Origin: Chryseobacterium sp. JJR-5R
GTDB taxonomy: Bacteria; Bacteroidota; Bacteroidia; Flavobacteriales; Weeksellaceae
NCBI RefSeq assembly: GCF_034047335.1
Contig: NZ_CP139137.1
Coordinates: forward strand, 2,356,001-2,420,000
Length of the DNA: 64,000 nucleotides
Direction: 5' to 3'
In this document: piece by piece, positions 8,156 through 17,604 of the stretch
Numbering within the stretch: position 1 is the stretch's first letter
Layout of the letters: every line of letters begins with the position of its first letter
Notes under the pieces: generated by a model
Databases searched by the model: none
What the model was told of the DNA's origin: nothing
What the model saw: the letters and a program-made list of their open reading frames with translations, nothing else
Made by a program: the position numbers and the translations under genes

Positions 8156-9661
8156 ATGAAAAAAGTCTTACTTACTCTCGGAGTATTAGTATTGAGTTTC
8201 AATTATGCTCAAGCCCAGGTTCCATTTCCCCACACTGCAACAGCATTAAATGGCCAGGCCGAAAGGGTAGCCTCATTCGGTGTCTCCGATAATGCCAATG
8301 ACAGGCTGGAAATCACGAATGCCACCAACTACAACGGACAGTTTGTCCCCCAGCTTTGGGCCAGAAGGTCTTCTGACAACAGAACCACATTCGGAATTCA
8401 GGCTTCCATCCCGTCAAGCCTGGATAACGGCAGCAGCCCGCTGGTCGCGTTTTCTGCCGAAGCCAGGAACAACATCAACTTAAATGCACCAAACGGATCC
8501 GACTATCCGTGGGGCAACGGGTCAGACGGACAGGCCATCTCCATTACCAACAGGCCTTTATTTGTATGGAATAACGCCTATACCCGGATTATGACCATGG
8601 CAGGAAACAACAATATCGGAATCGGTACTGCCAGCCCGACTGCAAAGCTTCATACCCTGGGAAACCTGAGGTTTGAAGGATTATCTGCCTCTTCATCAGG
8701 AACCAATGTATTAACTACTGACGGTTCAGGAAACGTTTTTTTAAAACCGGTCTCTTCTTTTGGCGGAAACGGAGGTTCCTCCATCCTGTGTAACACCCCG
8801 AATTATATCCTGAAAAGTGACGGTTCTTCAGCCATATGCAGCCAGATTTATGATGACGGCAATTTTGTAGGAGTCAACACAAATTCTCCGACTGCGAAAC
8901 TTCATACTTTAGGAAACCTGAGGTTTGAAGGATTACCTGCCTCTGCAGCGGGAACCAACGTGTTGACCGCTGACGCTTCGGGAAATGTTTACCTGAAACC
9001 GGTCTCTTCTTTCGGAGGAAACGGCGGATCATCTTCCATCCTGTGTAACACCCCGAATTATATCCTGAAAAGCGACGGTTCTTCAGCAATCTGCAGCCAG
9101 GTTTATGATGACGGCAACTTTGTAGGAATTAACACAAGCTCCCCGACTGCCAACCTGAACAGCATCGGTACCGTACGTTTTCAAAAGCTGCCCCGTACCG
9201 AAAAATTTGAATATTTTGTAGTGGCAGACGGAGAAGAATACCTGCAGTATATTCAAAGGGACAGTATGATGGAGATCATCAAAGAATCAGTCTACAGCAG
9301 GGTGGCAAGTGAATATTCGCAGTCGCTGGCGCAGATGTCTGAAGAAATTAAACTGCTCAGACAGGAAATTGCGGAAATGAAAGGCCAAAAAGCACAAAGT
9401 ACAACAGTTTTAACCAGTAACCAGATCACGATTTCGCCCAATCCTACAGACGGCCAGATCAGAATAAATTTCAGGGATACCCCGAATGAGAAACTTCTGC
9501 TTTCATTGTATGATATACGGGGTTCAAAAATTAAAGACATCGCAATGGACGGTAACCGGAACGAGGAAAACGTGAATTTAAATTTTTTAACATCAGGAAC
9601 TTATTTATGCAAGATTGCAGGAAAAAACACTAATTTTACGGGGAAAATCGTTAAAAAGTAA
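8156..9661 (+). CDS. T9SS-secreted repeat protein (type A sorting domain)
   Basis: A 501-residue secreted protein. It has an N-terminal signal peptide (MKKVLLTLGVLVLSF then cleavage after AQA) and a C-terminal T9SS type A sorting domain of about 75 residues starting ISPNPTDGQI and ending GKIVKK, so it should be exported and attached to or released from the cell surface. Residues about 161-329 are two tandem units of 84 and 85 residues (PTAKLHTLGNLRF...), plus the start of a third. A coiled-coil-like stretch (SQSLAQMSEEIKLLRQEIAE) precedes the sorting domain. The domain N-terminal to the repeats is not recognised. The start of the next gene is 3 bases after its stop, indicating tight coupling. 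Function unknown; adhesin or fibre-like surface protein is an inference. Confidence 0.88.
   Translation: MKKVLLTLGVLVLSFNYAQAQVPFPHTATALNGQAERVASFGVSDNANDRLEITNATNYNGQFVPQLWARRSSDNRTTFGIQASIPSSLDNGSSPLVAFSAEARNNINLNAPNGSDYPWGNGSDGQAISITNRPLFVWNNAYTRIMTMAGNNNIGIGTASPTAKLHTLGNLRFEGLSASSSGTNVLTTDGSGNVFLKPVSSFGGNGGSSILCNTPNYILKSDGSSAICSQIYDDGNFVGVNTNSPTAKLHTLGNLRFEGLPASAAGTNVLTADASGNVYLKPVSSFGGNGGSSSILCNTPNYILKSDGSSAICSQVYDDGNFVGINTSSPTANLNSIGTVRFQKLPRTEKFEYFVVADGEEYLQYIQRDSMMEIIKESVYSRVASEYSQSLAQMSEEIKLLRQEIAEMKGQKAQSTTVLTSNQITISPNPTDGQIRINFRDTPNEKLLLSLYDIRGSKIKDIAMDGNRNEENVNLNFLTSGTYLCKIAGKNTNFTGKIVKK
8636..9142 (+). repeat. Two tandem 252/255-base coding repeats
   Basis: Unit 1 spans 8636-8887 and unit 2 spans 8888-9142; the beginning of a third unit is seen from 9143. 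The units are alike over most positions, with differences mostly silent or conservative, and the second has one additional serine codon. The reading frame is preserved, so the copy number could change without disrupting the protein. Confidence 0.9.
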
Positions 9662-9664
9662 GTA

Positions 9665-11086
9665 ATGCACATTTCTCCTTTTCAGTACATTATAAGTAAT
9701 CAGCAATTGGATTTCCCTATTAACCATGGGGAAATCTTTTTTCATAAAGGCCTCAGTATCGGTATCCATCCATCAAACCGCGAACATCTGGTAATTAATA
9801 ATGACCTTATTTTCTTCGGCGAGTGTTTTGACTATGAAAATACGCAGTTTATGAATAAGGAAATTGCAGAACAGCTGACAGGCCTGAGCCTGGAAAAGAA
9901 AATTGAAAAAATAAACAAGCTGACCGGCTTTTTTATTTTCCTTTTTTTTGAAAACGATCATGTGTATGTCTTCAATGATGCTTCCGGCCAGCTGGAAACC
10001 TATATTTCAAATACAGACAACAGGCTTTTTATCAGTGCACAGCCGAACATGATCACTTATCTTTCCGGGGATGATTCCTATCATAGCGATGCCCCGCAGT
10101 ATATTATTGACCGGAAAATAAATATCTTCCGGAAAACGCCTTTCAAGAATATTGATAAGCTGATTCCTAATTTTTATTATCATATCAATGATAAAAAGTA
10201 CATCCGGTTTTATCCGATGAAGGCTTTGCCGGTATTGCCTGCTGATGAGGTGGCAAAAGAGGCACTGGCTGTCCTGGAAGGTTCCATCGCAAGCATGGCT
10301 TCCAGAAAAGATATAAGTATTGCGGTTACGGCCGGCTGGGATTCCAGGGTCCTGTTCGCAGCCTCCTTAAAAAATGCTGATAAGGCCGTTTATTATGTCC
10401 TGAACCATCAGACGGAAGACGGCAGGCAGGATGTTAAAATAGCCGGGCAGATCACCGGTCATTTTTCAAAAGGCTTAAAAGTTATTGATTACGATGTATC
10501 ATCCATTCATTTATCCGGTAATGATGCATCTGTGATATGGAAAGATGATGAAAAGGGCCGCAAAATGTCCCTTCTTATGAATGAGCATTTCCCGGACCGT
10601 TACCTCATCAACGGGAATATCAGTGAAGTTGCCAGGAACTTCTATGATCCCCTGCCTGAAAATCTTTCTTTAGGCGAGCTATGCTATATTTTAGGAATTA
10701 AAGATGGTCCTTATGAGAAAAATGCGGTAAAAGAATGGCTTGAAACCCGTAACCAATACATATATCTCCTGGATTCCATTTATTGGGAACACAAAATGCC
10801 CAACTGGGCGGGAGCCTCCAAATCAGTTTCCAATGTGTACAATACCGTGATTTCTCCTTTTAACAACAGGTATCTGTTGAATCTTTTACTCTCGACCAGA
10901 AGAAAAGACCGGGACAAATATTTCCACAAGATTTACAGCAGTATCCTGAAAAATGTTGATACCCATTTAGCCCTCATTCCGCTGAACCCGACCAAGAAGC
11001 ACCGGCAGATTTCAACCATGAAAAAGCTTCATGTATACCCGTTGTACAGGCATCTGTTTTTTAAAATGAAAAAACTGAAATTCTGA
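9665..11086 (+). CDS. Asparagine-synthetase-like protein (no glutaminase Cys)
   Basis: A 473-residue protein with the two-part layout of asparagine synthetase B. Residues 1-170 resemble the class II glutamine amidotransferase fold (FFGECFDYEN, NKLTGFFIFLFFENDHVYVFNDASGQ) but begin MHISPF, without the Cys2 nucleophile, so glutamine hydrolysis is unlikely. The second part carries a PP-loop-like ATP site, TAGWDSR at 222-228, corresponding to SGGxDS. Family relatives with such a site amidate or cyclise peptides (lasso cyclases) or act in surface-glycan loci. It starts 3 bases after the T9SS cargo gene and so is probably translated with it. True substrate unknown; a role in modifying the neighbouring surface protein or its glycan is inference only. 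Confidence 0.75.
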   Translation: MHISPFQYIISNQQLDFPINHGEIFFHKGLSIGIHPSNREHLVINNDLIFFGECFDYENTQFMNKEIAEQLTGLSLEKKIEKINKLTGFFIFLFFENDHVYVFNDASGQLETYISNTDNRLFISAQPNMITYLSGDDSYHSDAPQYIIDRKINIFRKTPFKNIDKLIPNFYYHINDKKYIRFYPMKALPVLPADEVAKEALAVLEGSIASMASRKDISIAVTAGWDSRVLFAASLKNADKAVYYVLNHQTEDGRQDVKIAGQITGHFSKGLKVIDYDVSSIHLSGNDASVIWKDDEKGRKMSLLMNEHFPDRYLINGNISEVARNFYDPLPENLSLGELCYILGIKDGPYEKNAVKEWLETRNQYIYLLDSIYWEHKMPNWAGASKSVSNVYNTVISPFNNRYLLNLLLSTRRKDRDKYFHKIYSSILKNVDTHLALIPLNPTKKHRQISTMKKLHVYPLYRHLFFKMKKLKF

Positions 11087-11173
11087 CAGGCTTCGGGCAG
11101 ATTACAAAGCATATTATAAGCCGATTAATCTAATCTAGAAACCTGTCCCAAGAAATACATGCTATACGACAAT

Positions 11174-11200
11174 AAAAAACCCGCTTCAGGCGGGTTTTTT
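11174..11200. terminator. Bidirectional terminator between convergent genes
   Basis: Perfect stem ACCCGC/GCGGGT with a short TTCAG-type loop, flanked by A6 and T6, between the asparagine-synthetase-like gene (plus) and the S9 peptidase (minus). It can serve both strands. Confidence 0.88.
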
Positions 11201-11212
11201 ACTGATCATTAT

Positions 11213-13615
11213 TTAATTTTTCAGGCATTTTTCCAGGAACCGGTCCTGTTCCCAAAGCAGGTGCAGGATATTTTCTTTTGCGGCATATCCGTGCGCTTCT
11301 TTAGGCAAGAGCACCATTTTTACAGGAGCCCCAAGATTTTTGAGTGCCTGGAAATACCTTTCTGTCTGCAGGGTAAAGGTTCCCGGGTTGTTATCGGCAT
11401 CCCCGTGGATCAGCAGCAGTGGGGTTTTCATTTTATCGGCATTCATAAATGGGGACATGGTATTGTATATTTCCGGCACATCCCAATAGTTCCGCTGCTC
11501 GCTCTGGAAACCGAACGGCGTCAGGGTTCTGTTATACGCACCGCTTCTGGCAATTCCGCATGCGAACAATTTGGAATGCGTCAGCAGGTTTGCAGTCATA
11601 AACGCACCGTAAGAATGTCCTCCTACCGCTACTTTCTTTCTGTCAATGTATCCTAACCTGTCTACCGCATTAATGGCCGCTTCCGCATTGGCGACAAGCT
11701 GTGGGATAAAGGTATCATTCGGTTCTGTTTTTCCTTCCCCGATGATCGGGAAAGCAGCATCATCCAGAACGGCATAGCCTTTAGCCGTCCAGTATACGAA
11801 AGATCCGTAATACGGAAAAGTAAAGTCATTCGGGTTCTGGGTACTCTGGCCCGCGGTATTTTTATCTTTATATTCCGTAGGATAGGCCCAGATCAGCAGC
11901 GGTAGCTTTTCGGTTTTGTTTTTCCGGTCATAGCCGGCCGGCAGGTAAAGGGTTCCCGTAAGCGTTACGCCGTCACTCCTTTTATACGTAATAACTTCCT
12001 TATATACGTCTTTAATACTTTCAAAAGGATTGGCAAAATTCGTAACGGCTTCTGCTTTGTCCGTTTTAATGTTTTTCCTGAAATAATTGGGATACAGGCC
12101 TGAAGACTGCCGGGTTATTAAAATCTCCCCTTTTGAAGGGTCTAAAATATCAATGATTTCTTCTTTGGCATTTTTAACATTGGACGTATAGAGTCTTTTT
12201 TTCTTCAGGGTGTTTACATTCATTTCATCAATAAAAGGGTGCTGCCCTTCTTTGGTAAAGCCCACCCCTATCAGGTAAGACTTCCCTCCTTTCATATCCA
12301 CTACATATCTTCCGTACTGGTTTTTAGTGGTATTGAAGTTTCCCGGGTCACTGTACACATCCTGGTAATTCCGGTCATCGATTACTTTTGATGCTCCGTT
12401 ATTCAGGTCGACAAGATAAGATTTCGTATTTCTGGTATCGTACCAGCCTTCGGAAACAATTGCATAATGGTCATTGGTCCAGCTTGTCCCTTCATACCGC
12501 TGCCTGGTTTTAAAGAATGATCTGGGTGCAGCTGCAAACGGAGCTTCCCAGGTAAAAACCTCATCCCTGAAATCCGCTGTTTTGGACTGGTCACCGCCAT
12601 CCAGAGCTTCTGCGTACACTAAGGTTGCAGGAAGGTCGCTTCTCCATCCCATCTCTCTTTTCCCGGTTCTTACCGATGAAAAACCTTTCGGCATGATTTC
12701 ATTCAGCGGGGTTTCATTCACTACTTTTACCACATTTCCATTGCCGTCATACACGGTAGTGGTCATAGGGAACCTGTTCAGGGGAACGATGTATGAAAAG
12801 GGTTTTTTGAGGGTAGTTGCCATCAGGTAGTTCCCGTCCGGCGAATAGCTCAGTCCGGTATACATGTCCTGATCTTTTACCTTTTTCAGGTTTCCGTCTG
12901 TATCTACATTATAAATATCGGAAGCGGTAAGGATTTCAAAATTCTTTTCATCCTGCGGGTTTTTAAGCAGGTCCTGATAAGTCCGGTTCTGCGATACTTT
13001 CCCGTCTGCCGTAGAAACAATCGGGCCTGTTGGAAGATCTTTGGCCGGATCCGTTAAGGCCGGCCTGTTCTGTGGAAGGGTTTTGATTAAAATATTTTTA
13101 GAATCCTTGTTCCAGACATACGGGATTCCCAGGTTTGCATTCAGGTTGTCCGGGGTTATTTTCTTTGCAGCTGCGGTTTCCAGATCTACAATCCATAATT
13201 CGACTCCTTTACCGGTAGTGTTGGTAAAAGCCAGTTTCTTTTCATCGGGTGAAAATGAAGTATAGGTAATTTTAGGGTTAGCAGGCAGATTCTTAACCTG
13301 GACTTCAGTTTTATCATTAAGTTTTCTGACCTTCAGATTATTGGAATACGTAGCCGTACTTGAAATGTTGGTTACCGGATTGATCCTTAATCCGCCCAGT
13401 TTCATTTCCTGCTGGCTGAGGTCTTCCAGCGTCTTGTAAGTCGGACGGTAGGTGAAAACAATCCAGTCTTTTTTGCTGTTCATGAGCACACTTGGCGGCC
13501 TTTCATAATCCGCCAGCTTAAGGATCTCCGGAGATGGCTTCTGATAGGCAATATTTTCCTGGGCTTCGTAAAAATTAAGGAACGCCAACAGGCAGATGGT
13601 TAGTTTGATCTTCAT
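11213..13615 (-). CDS. Secreted S9 family prolyl oligopeptidase-type peptidase
   Basis: An 800-residue exported serine peptidase of family S9, closest in layout to glutamyl endopeptidase/acylaminoacyl-peptidase proteins. A signal peptide is present (residues 1-18, ending YEAQ). Residues about 40-530 form a beta-propeller-like region with repeats such as SFSPDEKKLAF and SYSPDGNYLMA. The C-terminal alpha/beta hydrolase domain (about 550-800) shows the nucleophile elbow GGHSYGAF with Ser668, a catalytic Asp in HGDADNNPG (about 739-741) and His775 in KEAHGY. It would digest oligopeptides in the periplasm. It stands alone on the minus strand. Confidence 0.92.
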   Translation of the reverse strand: MKIKLTICLLAFLNFYEAQENIAYQKPSPEILKLADYERPPSVLMNSKKDWIVFTYRPTYKTLEDLSQQEMKLGGLRINPVTNISSTATYSNNLKVRKLNDKTEVQVKNLPANPKITYTSFSPDEKKLAFTNTTGKGVELWIVDLETAAAKKITPDNLNANLGIPYVWNKDSKNILIKTLPQNRPALTDPAKDLPTGPIVSTADGKVSQNRTYQDLLKNPQDEKNFEILTASDIYNVDTDGNLKKVKDQDMYTGLSYSPDGNYLMATTLKKPFSYIVPLNRFPMTTTVYDGNGNVVKVVNETPLNEIMPKGFSSVRTGKREMGWRSDLPATLVYAEALDGGDQSKTADFRDEVFTWEAPFAAAPRSFFKTRQRYEGTSWTNDHYAIVSEGWYDTRNTKSYLVDLNNGASKVIDDRNYQDVYSDPGNFNTTKNQYGRYVVDMKGGKSYLIGVGFTKEGQHPFIDEMNVNTLKKKRLYTSNVKNAKEEIIDILDPSKGEILITRQSSGLYPNYFRKNIKTDKAEAVTNFANPFESIKDVYKEVITYKRSDGVTLTGTLYLPAGYDRKNKTEKLPLLIWAYPTEYKDKNTAGQSTQNPNDFTFPYYGSFVYWTAKGYAVLDDAAFPIIGEGKTEPNDTFIPQLVANAEAAINAVDRLGYIDRKKVAVGGHSYGAFMTANLLTHSKLFACGIARSGAYNRTLTPFGFQSEQRNYWDVPEIYNTMSPFMNADKMKTPLLLIHGDADNNPGTFTLQTERYFQALKNLGAPVKMVLLPKEAHGYAAKENILHLLWEQDRFLEKCLKN

Positions 13616-13784
13616 TGTATTATAATATTATGTTTTTTTTCTTCTCTTGTCTTGTCTTCTCTTCTTTTATCCTGTCTTTCCTACGAATTTAATGAATTAT
13701 TTTATCTTTTATGGGGTTTTATTTTCCTGGTAATGTACTGCCAAGGCAGTTTTGCCCACTTCCTTTAATTTTAGAATTCCAGCA

Positions 13785-13815
13785 TAAAAAAAGCAGTAAG
13801 TTTCCTTACTGCTTC
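13785..13815 (-). terminator. Terminator after the doxX gene
   Basis: On the minus strand AGCAGTAAG pairs with CTTACTGCT around a short GAAA-type loop, followed by a run of T (plus-strand A run at 13786-13792). Confidence 0.85.
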
Positions 13816-13834
13816 TATTTATATTTCAGGCGAA

Positions 13835-14266
13835 TTACCAGTCGCTGGCTCTTTTCCTTTTCTCGATCATATGATCTACTGAAATCTTGCCGGCCCCGAA
13901 CACCATCAGCATCAGGTACACCGCCAGATAAATAAGGCTCATTTCCTGTTTTTCAAAAGGATCTGATGAATGAACAATGAATCCGGCTACTGCCATGGTA
14001 AAGATCAGGAATCCCAAAGCTACTCTTGAGAACAAACCTAAGATCAGCAGAATAGAACAGGCAAACTCTGCAAACACGGTAAGTCCCAGCGAAACCTGAG
14101 GCCCCATTCCCAGGAAGTCAAAAAACTCAGGCTTGCCGCCTTCAATCAGCATCTGAAGTTTCGGGAATCCGTGAGACAGCATGGCAAAACCAATAAATAC
14201 CCTCACCACCAATAAAACAATATCTTTTACAAGAGAATCGGAATGTGCAGCGTTTAAAGAATTCAT
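13835..14266 (-). CDS. DoxX family membrane protein
   Basis: A 143-residue DoxX-family protein with four hydrophobic segments, at about residues 15-35 (DIVLLVVRVFIGFAML), 55-75, 80-100 and 105-125. The family block RVFIGFAMLSHGFPKL is visible at the start of helix one. Members are small integral membrane proteins of varied or unknown role, some linked to oxidative stress or quinone-dependent oxidations. It lies 67 bases downstream of era on the same strand and may be read with it; its own terminator follows. Confidence 0.9.
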   Translation of the reverse strand: MNSLNAAHSDSLVKDIVLLVVRVFIGFAMLSHGFPKLQMLIEGGKPEFFDFLGMGPQVSLGLTVFAEFACSILLILGLFSRVALGFLIFTMAVAGFIVHSSDPFEKQEMSLIYLAVYLMLMVFGAGKISVDHMIEKRKRASDW

Positions 14267-14333
14267 TCAGTTAAAATTTGATTAAAGATAACGAAAAATC
14301 TTTTAATATAACGGCTGTTCTGCCCTATTTAGT

Positions 14334-15209
14334 CTATCGGTACCCGAAATTCTTAAGGTCCCTGTCATTTTTCCGCCAGTCTTTTTTCACTTTTACAAAC
14401 AGGTTTAAGTGAATTTTTTTGTTGAAGAATTTCTCCAGGTCCAACCTCGATTCGGTTCCTACTTTTTTAATGGCTTCCCCTTTATGCCCAATGATAATGC
14501 CTTTCTGCGTATCCCTTTCTACGTAAATAATAGAATCAATAAAGATGATGCCTTCTTTTTCCTTGAACTGCTCGGTCACCACCTCTACAGAATACGGGAT
14601 TTCCTTTTCATAGTTCAGAAGGATTTTCTCGCGGATGGCTTCGTTAACGAAAAACCTTTCCGGCTTGTCCGTATACTGGTCTTTATCATAATAAGGCGGA
14701 TTTTCAGGAAGCATCGACTTTAATTTAGGCAGAATGATATCTGTATTAAATGCATTTAAGGCAGAAATAGGCAGGATTTCCGCTTTCGGAATCCTTTCAT
14801 GCCATAATTCCACCAATTTCTCCAGGCCTTCCTGGTTGGTCTGGTCTACTTTGTTCAGCAGGAGCAGGACCGGAACCGGGATTTTATTCAGTTTCTCAAT
14901 AAGAAATTCCGAAGGCTCCGCTTTATCGGTAACATCTACGATGAACAGGAAAACATCTGCATCCTGTAGGGAATCCTTTACAAAATCCATCATTTTTTCC
15001 TGTAAACCGTATTTTGGGTCCAGAACACCAGGGGTGTCTGAAAATACGATCTGCAGATCTTCTTCATTATAAATTCCAAAAATCCTGTGGCGTGTTGTCT
15101 GTGCCTTCTGGGTAACAATAGCCAGTTTCTCCCCCATCAACTGGTTTAACAAGGTAGATTTTCCGGCGTTCGGCTTTCCGACAATATTTACAAATCCTGC
15201 TTTGTGCAT
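14334..15209 (-). CDS. era: GTPase Era
   Basis: A 291-residue GTPase needed for 16S rRNA maturation and 30S assembly. G-domain motifs are G1 GKPNAGKST (about 11-19), G3 DTPG (about 58-61), G4 NKVD (about 118-121) and the SALN G5 motif. The C-terminal KH RNA-binding domain shows IIGHKGEAIKKVG near residue 240. Length and architecture are standard. A TAACTTTG promoter element lies 20 bases upstream. Confidence 0.97.
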   Translation of the reverse strand: MHKAGFVNIVGKPNAGKSTLLNQLMGEKLAIVTQKAQTTRHRIFGIYNEEDLQIVFSDTPGVLDPKYGLQEKMMDFVKDSLQDADVFLFIVDVTDKAEPSEFLIEKLNKIPVPVLLLLNKVDQTNQEGLEKLVELWHERIPKAEILPISALNAFNTDIILPKLKSMLPENPPYYDKDQYTDKPERFFVNEAIREKILLNYEKEIPYSVEVVTEQFKEKEGIIFIDSIIYVERDTQKGIIIGHKGEAIKKVGTESRLDLEKFFNKKIHLNLFVKVKKDWRKNDRDLKNFGYR

Positions 15210-15229
15210 AAAAACTATATTATGAGCTG

Positions 15230-15237
15230 CAAAGTTA
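15230..15237 (-). promoter_or_regulatory. -7 element upstream of era
   Basis: TAACTTTG on the minus strand, 20 bases before the ATG, matches TAnnTTTG. No convincing TTG lies at the usual -33 distance. Confidence 0.45.
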
Positions 15238-15455
15238 GTAAAACAATCCGGTCTTTGCGCCTATTCCCGAAAAAAGGCTTTCAGGTTGAAGATGCAGCGG
15301 CCTGAACCTGCCATAAAGAATCAATTGAAAGCGTGCCCAAATACATCTCATAAAATATATCCCAAAAGAGGAAGAACATTTAAAAATAAGCTTTGAAAGG
15401 TTATGTAAAATAAACAGACGCTAAATCCGTGCTCGCCCTGCTGTTTGGCATATAA

Positions 15456-16358
15456 TTAAAAGTGACGGTCTTTGAACTGTTCAAACTCTGAAAGCTCATA
15501 ATCCGGGCAGGCTCCGGATTTTGATGTCACCCACGCACCCAAAGCAGCCGCCTGTTTGATAACTTCTTCCGGACTTTCATGCTTAATCCTTTTTGAAATA
15601 AAACCTGAAAGGAAGGAATCCCCGCTTCCCACTGTATCGGCAACCGTAATCGGAACTGCGGGACAGCTGTAGTTTTCTTCTCCTGTAAAATATCCGGCTC
15701 CTTTGCTTCCCTTTGTCAGTACCACTTCACGGATATCAAAATGATTCCTGAGGAATGCCACGCCTTCTTCTTCGCTGGTGTATTCCCGGCCGGTCAGCTC
15801 AAGGATCTGTCTCAGTTCCGCTTTATTCATCTTGACGATATCTGATTTGTGCAGCAGGGTTTTAATTAATTCGGCATCGATAAACGGCGGCCTGAAATTA
15901 ACATCAAAAATCTTAAGCTTCGCTGCTTCCAGAAGCTTAAACAGGGTATTTCTTGTGGGTTCGTTTCTTGCCGAAAGGCTTCCGAAAACAAATGCTTCCG
16001 CTTCTGCAACCAGTTCATTATGCTCCTTTTGATAACCGATATAATCCCAGGCGACGTGGTTGATGATCTCATAGGAAGCTTCGTTGTGCTCATCGATCTT
16101 TGCGGTAACCGTACTGGTAGGATGTTCGTGGTCCACCTGGATAAAATCCGTAGTGATCCCCCAGTTGCTGATTTGGTCCGTTAACTGTTTTCCCAATTCA
16201 TCATCTCCTACCCGGCTGAGCATTTTTACGTCGATGCCCATTTTATGGACGTGATAGGCTACGTTGAACGGCGCTCCGCCCGCTCTCGATCCCGCCGGGA
16301 AAATGTCCCAGAGCACTTCGCCGAAACATACGATATATGGTTTTTTATCTGTCATCAA
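15456..16358 (-). CDS. PfkB family carbohydrate kinase, probable fructokinase
   Basis: A 300-residue cytosolic sugar kinase of the PfkB/ribokinase family. The N-terminal signature is GGAPFNVAYHVHKMG and the C-terminal ATP/catalytic signature is DTVGSGDSFLSGF with the catalytic Asp in GSGD. Overall sequence (VCFGEVLWDIFPAG start) is like fructokinases. It follows the LacI-type regulator by 28 bases on the same strand, so the pair forms an operon: a sugar sensor plus its kinase. No transporter or glycosidase for the sugar is adjacent, which is unusual. Confidence 0.9.
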   Translation of the reverse strand: MMTDKKPYIVCFGEVLWDIFPAGSRAGGAPFNVAYHVHKMGIDVKMLSRVGDDELGKQLTDQISNWGITTDFIQVDHEHPTSTVTAKIDEHNEASYEIINHVAWDYIGYQKEHNELVAEAEAFVFGSLSARNEPTRNTLFKLLEAAKLKIFDVNFRPPFIDAELIKTLLHKSDIVKMNKAELRQILELTGREYTSEEEGVAFLRNHFDIREVVLTKGSKGAGYFTGEENYSCPAVPITVADTVGSGDSFLSGFISKRIKHESPEEVIKQAAALGAWVTSKSGACPDYELSEFEQFKDRHF

Positions 16359-16386
16359 TTTATCTTTAGATTTATTACTGCTTATT

Positions 16387-17385
16387 TTACTTTACCGAAC
16401 CCCGTTCCATAAACCGGGCGTTCAGCGTTACCCTTTTCCCGTCCGGCGTATAATTACTGATCTGGCTGTCCAGAAGGTTGACCGATTCTTTCGCCATATC
16501 CGTTAAGGGCTGCTGCACAAAACTTATTTCGGTAGGGAAAAGATAATACGCTTCGGTTTCATCAAAGGCCACGACCGAGAGGTCTTCCGGAACTTTAATA
16601 TTGCTGTCAATAAGATACCGGAGCCCGGCAATGCCTAATTTGTTGCTGGAAAAATAGATCGCCGTTCTTTTTGAAAGATCAATATTGTCTTTCAGTTTTA
16701 CCGGAATCTCTTCTGCAATGGTGTGGATCCCGATTAAAATCCTTTTGGCGGAAATCCCGGATTCCGATATCCGCTGGTCAAAGCCATCCTGCCGGTCCAG
16801 CAGATGCGGGAGTTCCGTATCATAGCCTACATAAATTATTTCATCAAATTTCCTTTTGACGAGATGGTCACAGATGTATTCTGAAATTTCGGAATTGTTG
16901 ATCATCACTCCGGGCAGGCTTACATTTTTCAGGTACCGGTCTATGGTCACTACCGGATACTCTTCCCGGATCAGCTTATTAATGGCTTCATCAGAATCCA
17001 CCACCGGCGCAATGATCATCCCGTCAACCTGCTGTTCAGAGAATAGTTCTGTAAGTTTCCTGAACTTTTCAGGATTTTCGTCGCAGCTCCCGATCAGAAG
17101 CGTATATCCGAGTTTCATTGCTTCGTCTTCAATATTCCGTGCAATATTGGAATAAAAATCATTGGAGATATCGGCTACAATTAACCCGATCAGCTTGCTT
17201 TTGCTCATTTTCAGGCTCCGTGCTATCTTATTGGGGGTATAACTGATATTTTCCGCCACTTCAAATACTTTTTTTCTGGTGGCTTCACTGATGCGGCTCC
17301 CTTCTTTTCTGTTGAGAACATAGGACACAGTAGCCACAGAAACTTCTGCAATCCTGGCTATATCTTTTATGGAAGCTCGTTTCAT
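16387..17385 (-). CDS. LacI family transcriptional regulator
   Basis: A 332-residue LacI/GalR repressor. The helix-turn-helix and hinge helix are at the N-terminus (IKDIARIAEVSVATVSYVLN, then SRISEATRKKVFEVAE and ARSLKMS hinge). The periplasmic-binding-like sensor domain follows (LIGLIVADISNDFYSNIARNIE). Downstream and co-oriented is the PfkB kinase, which it most likely controls in response to the sugar. A palindromic LacI-type operator candidate sits upstream at 17605-17617, suggesting self-regulation, and a TATTTTTG element lies 15 bases before the start. Confidence 0.94.
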   Translation of the reverse strand: MKRASIKDIARIAEVSVATVSYVLNRKEGSRISEATRKKVFEVAENISYTPNKIARSLKMSKSKLIGLIVADISNDFYSNIARNIEDEAMKLGYTLLIGSCDENPEKFRKLTELFSEQQVDGMIIAPVVDSDEAINKLIREEYPVVTIDRYLKNVSLPGVMINNSEISEYICDHLVKRKFDEIIYVGYDTELPHLLDRQDGFDQRISESGISAKRILIGIHTIAEEIPVKLKDNIDLSKRTAIYFSSNKLGIAGLRYLIDSNIKVPEDLSVVAFDETEAYYLFPTEISFVQQPLTDMAKESVNLLDSQISNYTPDGKRVTLNARFMERGSVK

Positions 17386-17399
17386 TCTTTAGTTTTCAG

Positions 17400-17407
17400 C
17401 AAAAATA
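17400..17407 (-). promoter_or_regulatory. -7 element upstream of the lacI-type gene
   Basis: TATTTTTG on the minus strand ends 14 bases before the ATG and matches TAnnTTTG. Confidence 0.45.
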
Positions 17408-17604
17408 TTTTATTACCCGTATTAAAACAATAGATGCATAATTTGGTACATACCAAAAATAAATGTAGTTTGGCGATTTTTCAAAGCTTGTGGTTAAACG
17501 ATACAAATACCTGTAAATCATCAAATTATTTAAAATCATACGTTTAGTAATCATGCATATTTCATATAAAATAATCCGGCGGACAGGACAATATCTCATT
17601 TTTG

